This document shows positions 10,201-18,482 of a stretch of DNA of 64,000 bases, piece by piece. The stretch lies in NCBI GenBank assembly GCA_017307735.1, contig JAFKGR010000005.1:1-64000 (forward strand), given 5' to 3'. Position numbers and translations under genes: made by a program. The DNA comes from Chitinophagaceae bacterium. GTDB taxonomy: Bacteria > Bacteroidota > Bacteroidia > Chitinophagales > Chitinophagaceae. Position 1 is the first letter of the stretch. Each line of letters begins with the position of its first letter. Under the pieces are notes generated by a model. The model was not told the origin of the DNA, did no database searches, and saw nothing but the letters and a program-made list of their open reading frames with translations.

Positions 10201-10497
10201 TACAGTGATGCCCATGTTTTCCCCTATGCTTACCGGGCCAAAGGATTAGGAAAACTGATTGGAATGCCGGTGCAGGGCACAGGAACAGCCGTTTGGTGGG
10301 AAACTCAGATTGACCCTACCATGGTATTTGGAATTCCCATGATCGCCATGGTAACCACCAAAGAAAACCGCACTCTGGAAGGCATGCAACTTGAACCCGA
10401 CATCAAAGTGCCGGATGAATACAACAAAATTCTTGAGGGTGAAGATCAGCAAATCGAAGCTGCCGTAAAAGAGATGTTGAAAGAAGCAGGAAAATAA
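7273..10497 (+). CDS. Tricorn-type S41 serine protease with beta-propellers and PDZ domain
   Basis: A 1074-residue secreted protein (signal peptide 1-20, ending TNAQ). The first ~690 residues are TolB/WD40-like propeller repeats with recurrent SPDGK and SRDGK turns. A C1-type helical segment, a PDZ domain near 800-860 and the C-terminal S41 protease core follow. The tricorn active-site residues have clear counterparts: S759-H760 in NVSHTGG, S978-D979 in NYSDAH and E1036 in TLEG. Tricorn degrades peptides released by other proteases, and the family is common in the Bacteroidota periplasm. It lies downstream of the M28 aminopeptidase gene, suggesting a shared role in peptide catabolism. Confidence 0.92.
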   Translation: MRKLIFLLCFVFLAFYTNAQTDPLWLRYPAISPDGNFVAFSYRGDIYKVSSKGGTAVPLTIHPAYDFRPVWSRDGKWIAFASDRYGNFDVYLVSANGGEPLRLTYNSANDLPVDFSPDGAKVIFTTNRHDQAQSARFPVDGVFQKLYEVSVKGGRSIMINEAGTNYAKYSPDGSQIIFEDIKGFEDAWRKHHTSSIARDIWLYQTKTNTYSKLTTFDGEDREPVFSRDGKNFYWLNEESGSFNVAVKPVNGGAEKQLTHFKTNPVRHLSISNNNTICFTYDGSIYTMADGGQPQKLKLDILTENNNTNSEVQNVTSGGDMQLSPDGKQVAFVFRGEIFVTSVEGHFTKRITNTPFQERSVSFSKDGRTLYYAAEHEGSGWDIMKTSIERKEEPYFFNATVLKTEKVIQTDLDEFQPDVSPDGKKIAYLEERNTLKVYDLGTGKTTTIVPKGQNFSYADGDQNFTWSPDSKYLAVEDSRGYYGADGVTVFDVNNPGNGTDVVNSGFSAGNMQWGLGGKALLFANSKYGKLPLAVQGAREVDIFATFFDKDAYDQFKLSKDEFDLLKNEKDTSKGKGKDSSLNKKTNEPLKMDFSDLDSRVVRITPGSINLSSYALSQKGDKLFVLAKFEKGYDLWEIDPRTKEMKSIAKLGAGFASMQQSNDGKFLLVQANGKLSKVDESTGKLTPIDINSEMIVNGAAERDYIFHHAWRQVSKKLYDPNLRGIDWKGYEKIYEKFLPYINNNYDFRELLSEILGELNVSHTGGRYRPQFKNPDETAALGLLFDDSKGGNGLLIQEVIAGGPLDRADSKIRAGQTITAIDGNAITADVDWAKFLNRKKGLNVLLTLRDASGKTFDEVVQPISSGEENALLYKRWTKKMEDMVNKLSGGKVGYVHVQAMNDASYRNVYDAVLGKNKNKEALIVDTRFNGGGWLHEDLSTFLSGKLWAKFVPYGVQPIGGGEPANKWDKPSCVLMNEANYSDAHVFPYAYRAKGLGKLIGMPVQGTGTAVWWETQIDPTMVFGIPMIAMVTTKENRTLEGMQLEPDIKVPDEYNKILEGEDQQIEAAVKEMLKEAGK

Positions 10498-10514
10498 TTT
10501 CTGAAATTAAAAAT

Positions 10515-10545
10515 AAATGCCGCATCCCAAACAGGTGCGGCATTT
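10515..10545. terminator. Bidirectional intrinsic terminator between the tricorn and kbl genes
   Basis: A perfect 10-bp stem (10515-10524 with 10536-10545), GC-rich in its centre, has an 11-base loop. T-runs follow on the plus strand and A-runs precede it. It sits in the 72-base gap between two convergent genes and can serve both. Confidence 0.85.
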
Positions 10546-10569
10546 TTATTATAAAAAAATCCGGATTTT

Positions 10570-11757
10570 CTATTTCAAAACCCCGAGTTCCTTTCCGATT
10601 TTTGTAAATGCAGCTATGGCCCTGTCGAGATGTTCTTTTGAATGAGCAGCGCTCACCTGAACACGAATTCGTGCCTGGCCCTTTGCCACAACAGGATAAA
10701 AGAAACCTATCACATAAATCCCTTCATCCAGCAAACGGGCAGCAAATTTTTGTGACAACACGGCATCGTTTAACATGATCGGAACAATCGGATGGTCACC
10801 GGGTTTGATATCAAATCCGGCTGCTGTCATCTTCTCTCTGAAATATTTTGTATTGTCTTCCAGTTTATCACGCAATTCTGTTGTCTTGCTCAGCATGTCA
10901 AACACAGCGATGGATGCGCCCACAATACTTGGAGCCAGTGTGTTGCTGAACAGATAGGGCCGGCTGCGTTGCCTGAGCATATCGATGATTTCCTGTTTGC
11001 CTGAAACAAAACCACCGCTTGCTCCTCCGAGCGCCTTGCCGAGAGTACCGGTAATAATATCAATCTTTCCCAAAACATTTCTGTATTCGGGGGTTCCGCG
11101 CCCGGTTTTGCCAATGATTCCCATCGAGTGGCATTCATCTGTCATCACGGCGGCATCGTATTTTTCTGCCAGTTCTACAATTTTATCAAGCCTGGCAATG
11201 GTGCCATCCATGCTGAATGAACCATCTGTTACAACCAGCCTGGTCCTTGCTCCCTTGGCTTCTTTCAGTTTCGCTTCCAAATCATTCATATCGTCGTGAG
11301 CATAGCGATAGCGCTGTGCTTTACAAAGCCGGACTCCATCAATGATGCTGGCATGATTCAGAGAATCGGAAATGATGGCATCATTTTCATTGAGCAGGGG
11401 TTCAAAAACACCTCCGTTGGCATCAAAACAAGCGGCATATAAAATAGAATCATCTGTCTTGAGAAATGCCGCAATTTTCTTTTCAAGTTCTCTGTGAATA
11501 TCCTGTGTACCACAAATAAACCGCACACTGCTCAGTCCGAAACCCCTTGTGTCAATCGTCTTCTTGGCGGCATCAATAACCGCAGGATCTGATGACAATC
11601 CCAAATAGTTGTTGGAACAAAAATTCAACACTTTTTTACCACCTACTTCTATTTCGGCTCCCTGTTCGCTGGTAATGATTCTTTCATTTTTGAATAAGCC
11701 GGAAGCCTCAATTTCTCTGAGTTCGTCTCCCAGTCTTTTTGCAATTGTACTGTTCAT
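10570..11757 (-). CDS. kbl: Glycine C-acetyltransferase (2-amino-3-ketobutyrate CoA ligase)
   Basis: A 395-residue PLP enzyme of the alpha-oxoamine synthase family. The PLP lysine is K241 in TGTLGKALGG. The aspartate and histidine that hold the cofactor are in TDECHSMG (D207, H210). The N-terminal NFCSNNYLGL motif is typical. It would convert 2-amino-3-ketobutyrate and CoA to glycine and acetyl-CoA in threonine breakdown, in the cytoplasm. No threonine dehydrogenase is nearby. The family also contains AONS (BioF), SPT and ALAS; the strong match of the N-terminal region and the length favour Kbl. Confidence 0.88.
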   Translation of the reverse strand: MNSTIAKRLGDELREIEASGLFKNERIITSEQGAEIEVGGKKVLNFCSNNYLGLSSDPAVIDAAKKTIDTRGFGLSSVRFICGTQDIHRELEKKIAAFLKTDDSILYAACFDANGGVFEPLLNENDAIISDSLNHASIIDGVRLCKAQRYRYAHDDMNDLEAKLKEAKGARTRLVVTDGSFSMDGTIARLDKIVELAEKYDAAVMTDECHSMGIIGKTGRGTPEYRNVLGKIDIITGTLGKALGGASGGFVSGKQEIIDMLRQRSRPYLFSNTLAPSIVGASIAVFDMLSKTTELRDKLEDNTKYFREKMTAAGFDIKPGDHPIVPIMLNDAVLSQKFAARLLDEGIYVIGFFYPVVAKGQARIRVQVSAAHSKEHLDRAIAAFTKIGKELGVLK

Positions 11758-11902
11758 GATGACTGCTGTTTATTTTTGCAAACCTACTAAGAAAGGTAAA
11801 ACCAGTATCGATAAGGAAATTTTGAACGGATTGTAACTTTTAGGAAATGGCTGCGTTTTACCTCAAAATCGGATTTAGGGGAATTATCTTGCCGGCGATT
11901 AT

Positions 11903-12388
11903 ATGACAGAAAAAGATTATAATGATTGTGTTACAAACTATGCAGACAATGTATATCGGTTTGTGTTGAAAAATATCCGGCAGGAAGAAGATGCAAAGGA
12001 CATTATTCAAAGTGCATTTGAAAAGTTGTGGGTGAACAGGAAAAAAGTGGAAAATGAAAAAAGCAAATCGTATCTCTTCACCGTGGCCTACCATCAGATG
12101 ATTGACCACATCCGGCGGAACAGCAGGACAACTTTGAAAGAAGATCTCAGTGATACACCGGTTTTTACCTCACATTCACAACCCGATGTAAAAAAAATAT
12201 TGAATGAAGCGCTTTACAAATTAAATGAAACACAGCGAAGCCTTGTATTATTGAAAGATTATGAAGGATACAATTATGAAGAAATAGCACAAATCACTTC
12301 GCTGAACCTGAGCCAGGTAAAAGTTTACCTGCACAGGGCACGGATACAGTTGAAAAACTATCTGGTTAAACCTGAAAACATTATCTGA
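11903..12388 (+). CDS. ECF-type RNA polymerase sigma factor
   Basis: A 161-residue sigma factor with region 2 at residues about 10-75 (DAKDIIQSAFEKLWVNR and FTVAYHQMIDHIRR) and region 4 at about 105-155, including the helix-turn-helix YNYEEIAQITSLNLSQVKVY. Region 3 is absent, which defines the ECF group. The next gene starts 2 bases after its stop and encodes a membrane protein of anti-sigma type. The probable target promoters include its own operon; this is inferred from how such systems usually work. Confidence 0.9.
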   Translation: MTEKDYNDCVTNYADNVYRFVLKNIRQEEDAKDIIQSAFEKLWVNRKKVENEKSKSYLFTVAYHQMIDHIRRNSRTTLKEDLSDTPVFTSHSQPDVKKILNEALYKLNETQRSLVLLKDYEGYNYEEIAQITSLNLSQVKVYLHRARIQLKNYLVKPENII

Positions 12389-12390
12389 CG

Positions 12391-13485
12391 ATGAATATCA
12401 ATATTGAAAATTATGAAGAATATTTTCTGTTGTATGCAGATAATGAACTGACTCCCGGGCAGAAAAAAATTGTGGACATGTTTGTCAAATCCAATCCGCA
12501 ATTAAAGCAGGAATTTAACGGCATCCTGGCCACAGTCCAGACACCTGCTGCCATTGAATTCTCATACAAATCTTCCCTGCTCAAAAATGACAAAGACGCT
12601 TTTATTGATTTATCAAACTATGAATCTCGTTTTATAGAATATCACGACGGAGAACTGGGCAATATTCAAAAATTGTTTGTTGAAGATTTTATTTCTGAAC
12701 ATAAAGAATTAAAAAAGGCTTTTGAACAGATTGGGCTTTGTAAAACAGAACCCGATTTATCAGTTCATTTCACGGATAAAGAAAGTTTGTATCACAAACC
12801 GGCGGGAGTTGTGTCATCATTTTTCTTTAGAACGGCTGTTGCTGCCGCTATTCTTGGATTTCTGGTTTGGGCTGGATACAAAACAATTTACCATTCACAA
12901 TCCGAAGTTCAAACTCAATTGGCCACTGCACAAACCCGGGAAGAACCCGGCCAGCCGGAAACCCACACAATTCCTCCTGTAAAACAGCAGAAGTCTGATC
13001 TCAAAAATAACCACAGGGAACAGGAAGTATCAACTACCAACGAAAAGGTTAGTTATCCACGAACAAATCATTCAAAAACGAAAATCAGAGAGAATAATTA
13101 TATCAACAAAGTTGATGTAACGCAAAAAGAATTGAAAGCTGTATCTGCAATTACCGATGCCGCTCCCCTTCAGGAAATAGCTCACAATCTTCCCGGAATT
13201 GCAGGGCATATCGAAACAAAACAAAATCTCAATCTTCATCCAATATCCACCCGGGAAATTTCTTCTCCTTCCTCTTCTGAAAAAAACCTGGCCGCCTCAT
13301 CCGGCAAAAGTGAAACAAAATACCTGGTTATTCCCGGCGATGAGGCAAACAGCAATTATGTATTGACAGACATTCCTGCCGAAAAAATCAGACAATCCAA
13401 ATTCGGCGTATTTATAAAAAAAGTAAAAAGAACCATTGACCGTACCAATCCGATTAACCGGTTGCTCAACGGAGACGATGATTAA
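12391..13485 (+). CDS. Putative membrane anti-sigma factor with duplicated N-terminal module
   Basis: A 364-residue protein with one transmembrane segment at about 143-163. The cytoplasmic half holds two similar copies of a helical module: NYEEYFLLYADNELTP at 7-22 and NYESRFIEYHDGELGN at 77-92, each followed by a helix ending in a charged SNPQLKQEF or SEHKELKKAF stretch. The outer half is low-complexity, Ser/Thr/Lys-rich and probably disordered. Position directly after the sigma gene, together with the membrane topology, supports an anti-sigma role. No zinc-binding HxxxCxxC motif is present. Confidence 0.7.
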   Translation: MNINIENYEEYFLLYADNELTPGQKKIVDMFVKSNPQLKQEFNGILATVQTPAAIEFSYKSSLLKNDKDAFIDLSNYESRFIEYHDGELGNIQKLFVEDFISEHKELKKAFEQIGLCKTEPDLSVHFTDKESLYHKPAGVVSSFFFRTAVAAAILGFLVWAGYKTIYHSQSEVQTQLATAQTREEPGQPETHTIPPVKQQKSDLKNNHREQEVSTTNEKVSYPRTNHSKTKIRENNYINKVDVTQKELKAVSAITDAAPLQEIAHNLPGIAGHIETKQNLNLHPISTREISSPSSSEKNLAASSGKSETKYLVIPGDEANSNYVLTDIPAEKIRQSKFGVFIKKVKRTIDRTNPINRLLNGDDD

Positions 13486-13497
13486 TACAACAAACAA

Positions 13498-14379
13498 ATG
13501 AAAATGAAAACGACATTAGCCTTTGTATTCCTGCTTTTCAGCAGCACACTATTTGCCCAGAAAGATTCTATCCGTGTCAACCAAAGCAACGATACCATAA
13601 AGATCGGAGGGATCATCATTCTCAAAAAAGGAGCTCCCAACGAAAAAAGACGTGTAACCGTAACCGTTGGAAGGGACCGCAAACCGCGTACTTCCAACAT
13701 TGTTACCAGTACTTTCTTTTTTGATTTGGGGTTTTCGAACTGGACCGACAAAACCAATTATGCAGCAGCTACAGCGGGCAATGATCTGGTAAACAGGCCG
13801 GGGGCATCCGCCATAGGTGAAAAAGATTTCAGCCTTCGCACGGGCAAATCTGTCAACTTCAATCTCTGGCTGGTAGGTCAAAGAGTCAACCTGATCAAAC
13901 ATTATGTCAACCTCAAATATGCATTCGGGTTGGAGTTGAACAACTATCGTTTCAAAAGCAATGTCAGTTTTAAAGAAGGCGGATTCAATCCTTACAATTC
14001 TGCAGTGGACATCCCGCACGCTTTTGCCTTTACGGATTCCATTCAGTTTTCCAAAAACAAACTTGCGGCAGACTATTTTACGATCCCTGTTATGCTGAAT
14101 TTCAGAACCAATCCGACCTACAACAACAGAGGACTCAACATCAGTGCGGGAATCAGCATGGGATACCTCTACAGCAGCCGTAACAAACAAGTGAGCAGCG
14201 AGCGGGGAAAATTAAAAAACCGCGGGGACTATGATTTGAGAAAATGGAAATTTGCCTACGTGGGTGAGTTGGGATTTGGATTCATCAACCTCTATGGTTC
14301 ATATAGTCCCAAATCCATCTTTAAAAACGATTTGAATTTTCAGCCCTACAACATCGGTCTGAGGTTTAGCAGTTGGTAA
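13498..14379 (+). CDS. Outer-membrane beta-barrel protein
   Basis: A 293-residue exported protein with a signal peptide (1-21, ending LFAQ). Alternating polar/aromatic strands follow, typical of porin-like barrels: RTGKSVNFNLWLVGQRVNL, KYAFGLELNNYRF, NISAGISMGYLYSS and a terminal YNIGLRFSSW. It starts 12 bases after the anti-sigma gene and is probably the third gene of a sigma/anti-sigma/barrel operon. The barrel may be a sensor or a regulon member; which one cannot be told from sequence. Confidence 0.75.
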   Translation: MKMKTTLAFVFLLFSSTLFAQKDSIRVNQSNDTIKIGGIIILKKGAPNEKRRVTVTVGRDRKPRTSNIVTSTFFFDLGFSNWTDKTNYAAATAGNDLVNRPGASAIGEKDFSLRTGKSVNFNLWLVGQRVNLIKHYVNLKYAFGLELNNYRFKSNVSFKEGGFNPYNSAVDIPHAFAFTDSIQFSKNKLAADYFTIPVMLNFRTNPTYNNRGLNISAGISMGYLYSSRNKQVSSERGKLKNRGDYDLRKWKFAYVGELGFGFINLYGSYSPKSIFKNDLNFQPYNIGLRFSSW

Positions 14380-14407
14380 TGGAGAAATGGTTTTCAATTT
14401 GAACAGA

Positions 14408-14461
14408 CGAATGGCACTTCACTTTCCCCGCAATGTCTTCCGCCCTGGCGGTGTCGTTGCG
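14408..14461 (+). repeat. 54-base imperfect direct repeat, copy A
   Basis: This stretch matches 14637-14690 with about seven mismatches over 54 bases, in the same orientation. Neither copy lies in a gene. The gene-free stretch 14380-14753 is made of these two copies with an inverted-repeat element between and partly overlapping copy B. Confidence 0.75.
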
Positions 14462-14493
14462 TTTATTGACTCCCGGAATAAATAAATGAAAAT

Positions 14494-14644
14494 GCCATAT
14501 TCGTGCATTCTTGGCCAAATTCTTTCCATCTTGCATTTATCCTTTCTTATGCTTTACCCTCAATAACTCTTTTCCTGATAATTTTATCCTTTCAATCGTT
14601 TATTCCTTCTGCTTTGAGAAAAGGGCCACGAATTCACGAATGGC
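14494..14644. repeat. Inverted-repeat (MITE-like) element, copy 1
   Basis: A left end at 14494-14516 containing ATTCGTGCATTCTTGGCC faces a right end at 14624-14644 reading GGCCACGAATTCACGAATGG. The two are near-complementary and enclose about 107 AT-rich bases without a convincing gene. The same pair of ends is found at 18606-18687, 18940-19001 and 60419-60565. It is probably a small non-autonomous element or an RNA-hairpin repeat; no transposase is present. Confidence 0.6.
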
Positions 14645-14690
14645 ATTTCACTTTCCCTGCAATGTCTCCCGCTCTGGCGGTCGCGTTGCG
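14637..14690 (+). repeat. 54-base imperfect direct repeat, copy B
   Basis: Second copy of the sequence at 14408-14461. Its first eight bases are also the last bases of the inverted-repeat element that precedes it. Confidence 0.75.
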
Positions 14691-14753
14691 TCCATTTGCT
14701 TCCAAAGAAACATTCAACAATCTCTTTTCTTTACCTTCGGTTGTTTTTTAAAT

Positions 14754-15512
14754 ATGCAGATTCCGGAAAACAAAAAAATATATTTCTTAAGCGACTTTCA
14801 TCTCGGAGCGCCCGATTATGCAAGGAGCCTGGTGCGTGAAAAAAAGATCGTCTCCTTTCTCGATGAAATCAAACAGGATGCCGCTGTTATTTTCATTTTG
14901 GGAGATTTATTTGATTTCTGGTTTGAATACAAAAAAGTGGTCCCAAAAGGATTTACAAGAATTCTCGGCAAGCTCGCCGAACTTTCCGACAGCGGAATTA
15001 CGCTTTATTTTTTCACAGGTAATCACGACATGTGGATGAGCGGGTATTTTGAAAAGGAATTGGGCATCCGGGTATTTGAGGAACCGCAGGAATTTGAATT
15101 TAACGGTTTGAAATTCTTAATTGGCCACGGCGATGGTTTAGGCCCCGGCGATCACAGGTATAAATTTCTAAAAAAAGTATTCCGGAATAAAATCGCGAGA
15201 ACCCTCTTCGGCGCCATGCATCCATCGTGGGGAATCGGGCTGGCCAATTATTTCAGCCGCAAAAGCAGGGCCGCTACCGGCTCAGCAGATCAGCGCTTTT
15301 TGGGTGAGGACAAAGAATGGCTGATTGTTTATTGCAGGGATGTTTTGAAAAAGAAGCATTATGATTATTTCCTTTTCGGACACCGCCATCTGCCCCTGGA
15401 AATTTCTCTTAACGGCGAAAGTACTTACATCAATACCGGCGACTGGATTAAATATGACAGCTATGCTTGTTTTGACGGAAAAAAAGTATCATTGTTGTAT
15501 TATAAAAAATGA
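14754..15512 (+). CDS. UDP-2,3-diacylglucosamine hydrolase-like metallophosphoesterase
   Basis: A 252-residue calcineurin-type phosphoesterase. The metal-binding blocks are in order: SDFHLGAPD, GDLFDFWFE, GNHDMWM, IGHGDG and GHRHLPLE. This set, and the FDFWFE feature, match the LpxH family that removes UMP from UDP-diacylglucosamine in lipid A synthesis. The frame stays open upstream to 14511, but that extension runs through repeat sequence, and the ATG at 14754 gives the family start. The stop overlaps the ATG of the next gene (ATGA), so the two are coupled. Confidence 0.85.
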   Translation: MQIPENKKIYFLSDFHLGAPDYARSLVREKKIVSFLDEIKQDAAVIFILGDLFDFWFEYKKVVPKGFTRILGKLAELSDSGITLYFFTGNHDMWMSGYFEKELGIRVFEEPQEFEFNGLKFLIGHGDGLGPGDHRYKFLKKVFRNKIARTLFGAMHPSWGIGLANYFSRKSRAATGSADQRFLGEDKEWLIVYCRDVLKKKHYDYFLFGHRHLPLEISLNGESTYINTGDWIKYDSYACFDGKKVSLLYYKK

Positions 15513-16324
15513 AACTTATCAGAAATATTCTGCTCCTGTCCGCAATATTTGCCTGCGGCGAGGTATTTGCGCAAACTGACTCTGCCTATCAACCGGTGAG
15601 TGAGATCCCTTATCCTGTCTCCTGTTTCTTAGTGAACCCCACCGGTGAACTTTACATCATTACCCCCGGAAATCAATTAAAAAAGTATGGCCCTTCCGGT
15701 GATTCAATCGGTGTGTTCAACAATGTCAAAAACTATGGGCAGCTCAGTTATGTCGCAGGTCAAAACCCCTGGAAAACCCTTTTATTTTACGAAGGATTTC
15801 AGACCATTGTCATGCTTGACAATTACCTGAGCGTTACCGGAACTATCCAACTCGCGAATCAGAATATTTTTAAAGTGAGAGCCATCACGAGTTCGTACGA
15901 CAATCACATCTGGGTGTTTGATGAAGGGGATTTCAAAATCAAAAAGATTGATGACAACGGAAATCTTTTGTCAGCTTCAGTCGATTTACGGCAGGTTATG
16001 GACGACATTCCCCATCCCGAAAAAATTATCGATAATGACGGGTTGCTCTACCTCTATGATCCCGACAGGGGGATTTTTGTTTTTGATTATTACGGTTCTT
16101 TTAAAATCCGTTTGCCTTTCCTGCATTGGAAAAATCTTTTCATTGTGGACAAAACCATTTACGGATTTGACGATACCAAAATGTACGCTTACAAATCTCC
16201 ACAGCCGTTACCGGCAGAAACCATTTTGCCCTCATCTTTTCAGAACGCAACGCAGATAGGCTTTTCAGGGCAAAAGATTTATGTACTGAAAAACGGAACA
16301 TTAAAGGTTTATCACCAGCCGTAA
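15509..16324 (+). CDS. Secreted beta-propeller-like protein of unknown function
   Basis: A 271-residue protein with a signal peptide (cleavage near VFAQ, residue 22). Repeated short blades of the kind SYDNHIWVFDEGDFKIKKI and DNDGLLYLYDPDRGIFVFD follow, suggesting an NHL/six-bladed propeller. Its start overlaps the phosphoesterase stop by 4 bases. A Bacteroidota gene of this type next to an LpxH-like enzyme suggests an envelope role, but the function is unknown. Confidence 0.7.
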   Translation: MKLIRNILLLSAIFACGEVFAQTDSAYQPVSEIPYPVSCFLVNPTGELYIITPGNQLKKYGPSGDSIGVFNNVKNYGQLSYVAGQNPWKTLLFYEGFQTIVMLDNYLSVTGTIQLANQNIFKVRAITSSYDNHIWVFDEGDFKIKKIDDNGNLLSASVDLRQVMDDIPHPEKIIDNDGLLYLYDPDRGIFVFDYYGSFKIRLPFLHWKNLFIVDKTIYGFDDTKMYAYKSPQPLPAETILPSSFQNATQIGFSGQKIYVLKNGTLKVYHQP

Positions 16325-16357
16325 ACTACAGAATTAGGGTAAACCACGGGAGATCAT

Positions 16358-16556
16358 TATTCGGATATAGGTGACCATGCCATCTGAATATGAGACTTTT
16401 CTTTCCGCCGAAAAGTCGTCTGAATTAACCAGGTTATGCCAGGCCCCAAAGCAGGGGTCAGTATCCGCCGGAACGTCGCTTCGATTGCCTCGATTACAAA
16501 AGAGATCACCGTTTTTCTGCTCCCGTAATGGGGGGTCAGTATGAACCAGAATATCC
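16358..16556. mobile_element. Possible deleted IS21-like element (terminal repeats only)
   Basis: The gap 16325-16875 has no gene. On the minus strand two short related motifs of GGTCAcctATATCCGAAT type lie at 16358-16375 and 16382-16396. On the plus strand two motifs starting GGGGTCAGTAT lie at 16454-16476 and 16532-16556. A diverged 23-base direct repeat (16404-16426 and 16464-16486) lies between. Multiple outward GGTCA-type repeats resemble ends of IS21-family elements. No transposase remains, so this would be an internally deleted copy. Confidence 0.35.
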
Positions 16557-16724
16557 AACTTAACAGGCGACCTGGATGTATCTCCGTTTACGGGGCACGA
16601 GGTGCAAACCTACATTGCCTTTATTTCGGAAACCGGCAAAAACAATTCCAACAGCCTCTACACAGGTAGCCACCTGGTAAGCTGAGCCTAAAAAAGTTCA
16701 CGGACGTCCGACACCAGCCGGTGC

Positions 16725-16752
16725 AAGGCTGCCCTCTGCAGAGGGCAGCCTT
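16725..16752 (+). terminator. Strong intrinsic terminator
   Basis: A perfect 14-base inverted repeat (28-base palindrome, so a tight loop) is followed by seven Ts on the plus strand. Its direction serves transcripts from the left (the propeller gene or the element before it), not gdhA, which is on the other strand. Confidence 0.8.
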
Positions 16753-16875
16753 TTTTTGAGGTAAACTTAGTGTTTGATGAATGACTATTTCAAATATAGT
16801 AAGAGTGAAGGTGATATTTCACAAACGCCGATTCATAAGCCAATACCCATCCGGTTATTTACCCCTCTCAATCTG

Positions 16876-18216
16876 CTACACAGTTCCCTGGGCAATCATG
16901 GCATCGGCCACTTTTACAAACCCGGCGATATTGGCCCCTTTCTGATAATTGATATAACCGTTTTCTTCGGTTCCATATTTTACGCAGGCCTGGTGGATAT
17001 TCTGCATAATTGATTTCAGTTTGAGATTCACCTTCTCTTTTGTCCAGGAATATCTCATCGAATTTTGTGACATTTCCAAACCGCTCACTGCCACACCGCC
17101 CGCATTGGCTGCTTTCCCGGGAGCATAAAGCAATCCCCGTTCCTGAAATACTTCCACGGCTTCCGGAGTTGACGGCATATTGGCGCCTTCTGCCACAAGC
17201 ATACATCCATTGTTCACAAGATTATAGGCATCTTCAACCGCAATTTCATTTTGAGTGGCACAGGGCAAAGCAATGTCACAGGGAATTCCCCAGGGTTTTT
17301 CTTTCGGGAAATACTCGCACCCGAATTGCTTTGCATATTCCTTTATTCTTCCTCTCCTTACATTTTTCAACTCAAAAACATAGTTGAGCTTTCGTGAATC
17401 AATTCCGGCAGGGTCGTAAATAAATCCGTCCGAATCTGAAAGCGTAAGCACCGTAGCTCCTGATTCAATACATTTTTCTACTGCATACTGGGCTACATTG
17501 CCTGATCCGGAAATGGTAACTGCCTTGCCTTTCAAAACATCCTTGTGGACTGTCAACATTTCATCAACAAAATAAACCAGTCCGTACCCTGTGGCCTCCG
17601 GCCTGATCAGGCTGCCGCCAAATTCATATCCCTTCCCCGTCAATACACCGGTAAATTCATTTTTGATTCTTTTATATTGTCCAAACAAATAACCGATTTC
17701 TCTGCCGCCTACTCCGATGTCACCTGCCGGTACATCTGTGTTTGGCCCGATGTATTTGCACAATTCAGTCATAAAGCTCTGGCAAAAACGCATTACTTCC
17801 CTGTCGCTTTTTCCTTTGGGGTCAAAATCACTTCCGCCTTTGGCGCCACCCATGGGAAGTGTTGTCAGGCTGTTTTTCAGGACCTGTTCAAAAGCGAGAA
17901 ATTTCAAAATGCTCAGGTTCACCGAAGGATGGAAACGAAGGCCTCCTTTAAAAGGCCCTATGGCGCTGTTCATCTGAACGCGGTATCCGCGGTTAATTTC
18001 AAGTTCACCCAAATCGTTCAACCACGGTACACGAAAAATAATCACTCTTTCAGGTTCGGTCATACATTCCAGCACTTTGTGTTTTTTATAGAGAGGATTT
18101 TTTTCAATGAAAGGAATCAGGGATTCGGAAACTTCAAGAACGGCCTGTAAAAACTCAGGTTCATTGGCGTGCCTGCGCGAAATGCAGTCCACAAAGTCAT
18201 TGACCATTACACTCAT
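16876..18216 (-). CDS. gdhA: NADP-type glutamate dehydrogenase
   Basis: A 446-residue enzyme interconverting 2-oxoglutarate plus ammonia and glutamate. Visible family features are GPFKGGLRFHPSV near 85-97, the catalytic lysine in PMGGAKGGSDFDPKGKSD, the TDVPAGDIGVGGREIG block and the Rossmann-type segment VTISGSGNVAQYA. The length and the extended N-terminus fit the hexameric NADP-dependent class used for ammonia assimilation. It is monocistronic. The start at 18216 is preferred, with a second ATG three codons inside. Confidence 0.93.
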   Translation of the reverse strand: MSVMVNDFVDCISRRHANEPEFLQAVLEVSESLIPFIEKNPLYKKHKVLECMTEPERVIIFRVPWLNDLGELEINRGYRVQMNSAIGPFKGGLRFHPSVNLSILKFLAFEQVLKNSLTTLPMGGAKGGSDFDPKGKSDREVMRFCQSFMTELCKYIGPNTDVPAGDIGVGGREIGYLFGQYKRIKNEFTGVLTGKGYEFGGSLIRPEATGYGLVYFVDEMLTVHKDVLKGKAVTISGSGNVAQYAVEKCIESGATVLTLSDSDGFIYDPAGIDSRKLNYVFELKNVRRGRIKEYAKQFGCEYFPKEKPWGIPCDIALPCATQNEIAVEDAYNLVNNGCMLVAEGANMPSTPEAVEVFQERGLLYAPGKAANAGGVAVSGLEMSQNSMRYSWTKEKVNLKLKSIMQNIHQACVKYGTEENGYINYQKGANIAGFVKVADAMIAQGTV

Positions 18217-18461
18217 TAATAACTAATTGTTTGATGATTGGATAATTATTTACGGGTGTAAAATTAAGGGACAAGAGAGTCCGGATTAGATAATGTCTAT
18301 AAATTTTCAATTTCGTTATAATAAAGACAATAGTTATCATATATAATAGATATTATTTAATGAATTGTGTTTTGTAATACAAATTATTTAAACAGATTTT
18401 TGGTCAGAAGAAAATGTTTCCGGCGAACGCCAAAAGAAAAATGAAAGCCCCGGATACACAA

Positions 18462-18482
18462 ATGAACCCAAATTTTGCAGTT
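18462..18482 (-). repeat. 21-base sequence shared with 38689-38709
   Basis: An identical 21-base sequence (minus strand ACTGCAAAATTTGGGTTCAT plus one A at its start) occurs here and at 38689-38709. Similarity continues more weakly for about 14 bases on the minus-strand 5' side. Here it directly abuts the first nrdJ 3'-end remnant. Confidence 0.7.

Noticed and set aside
14511..14753. 81-codon N-terminal extension of the LpxH-like protein
   Set aside because: It runs through repeat sequence and the family start coincides with the ATG at 14754.
16725..16752. Terminator of gdhA
   Set aside because: The T-run follows the hairpin on the plus strand, so it serves transcripts coming from the left, not gdhA on the minus strand.
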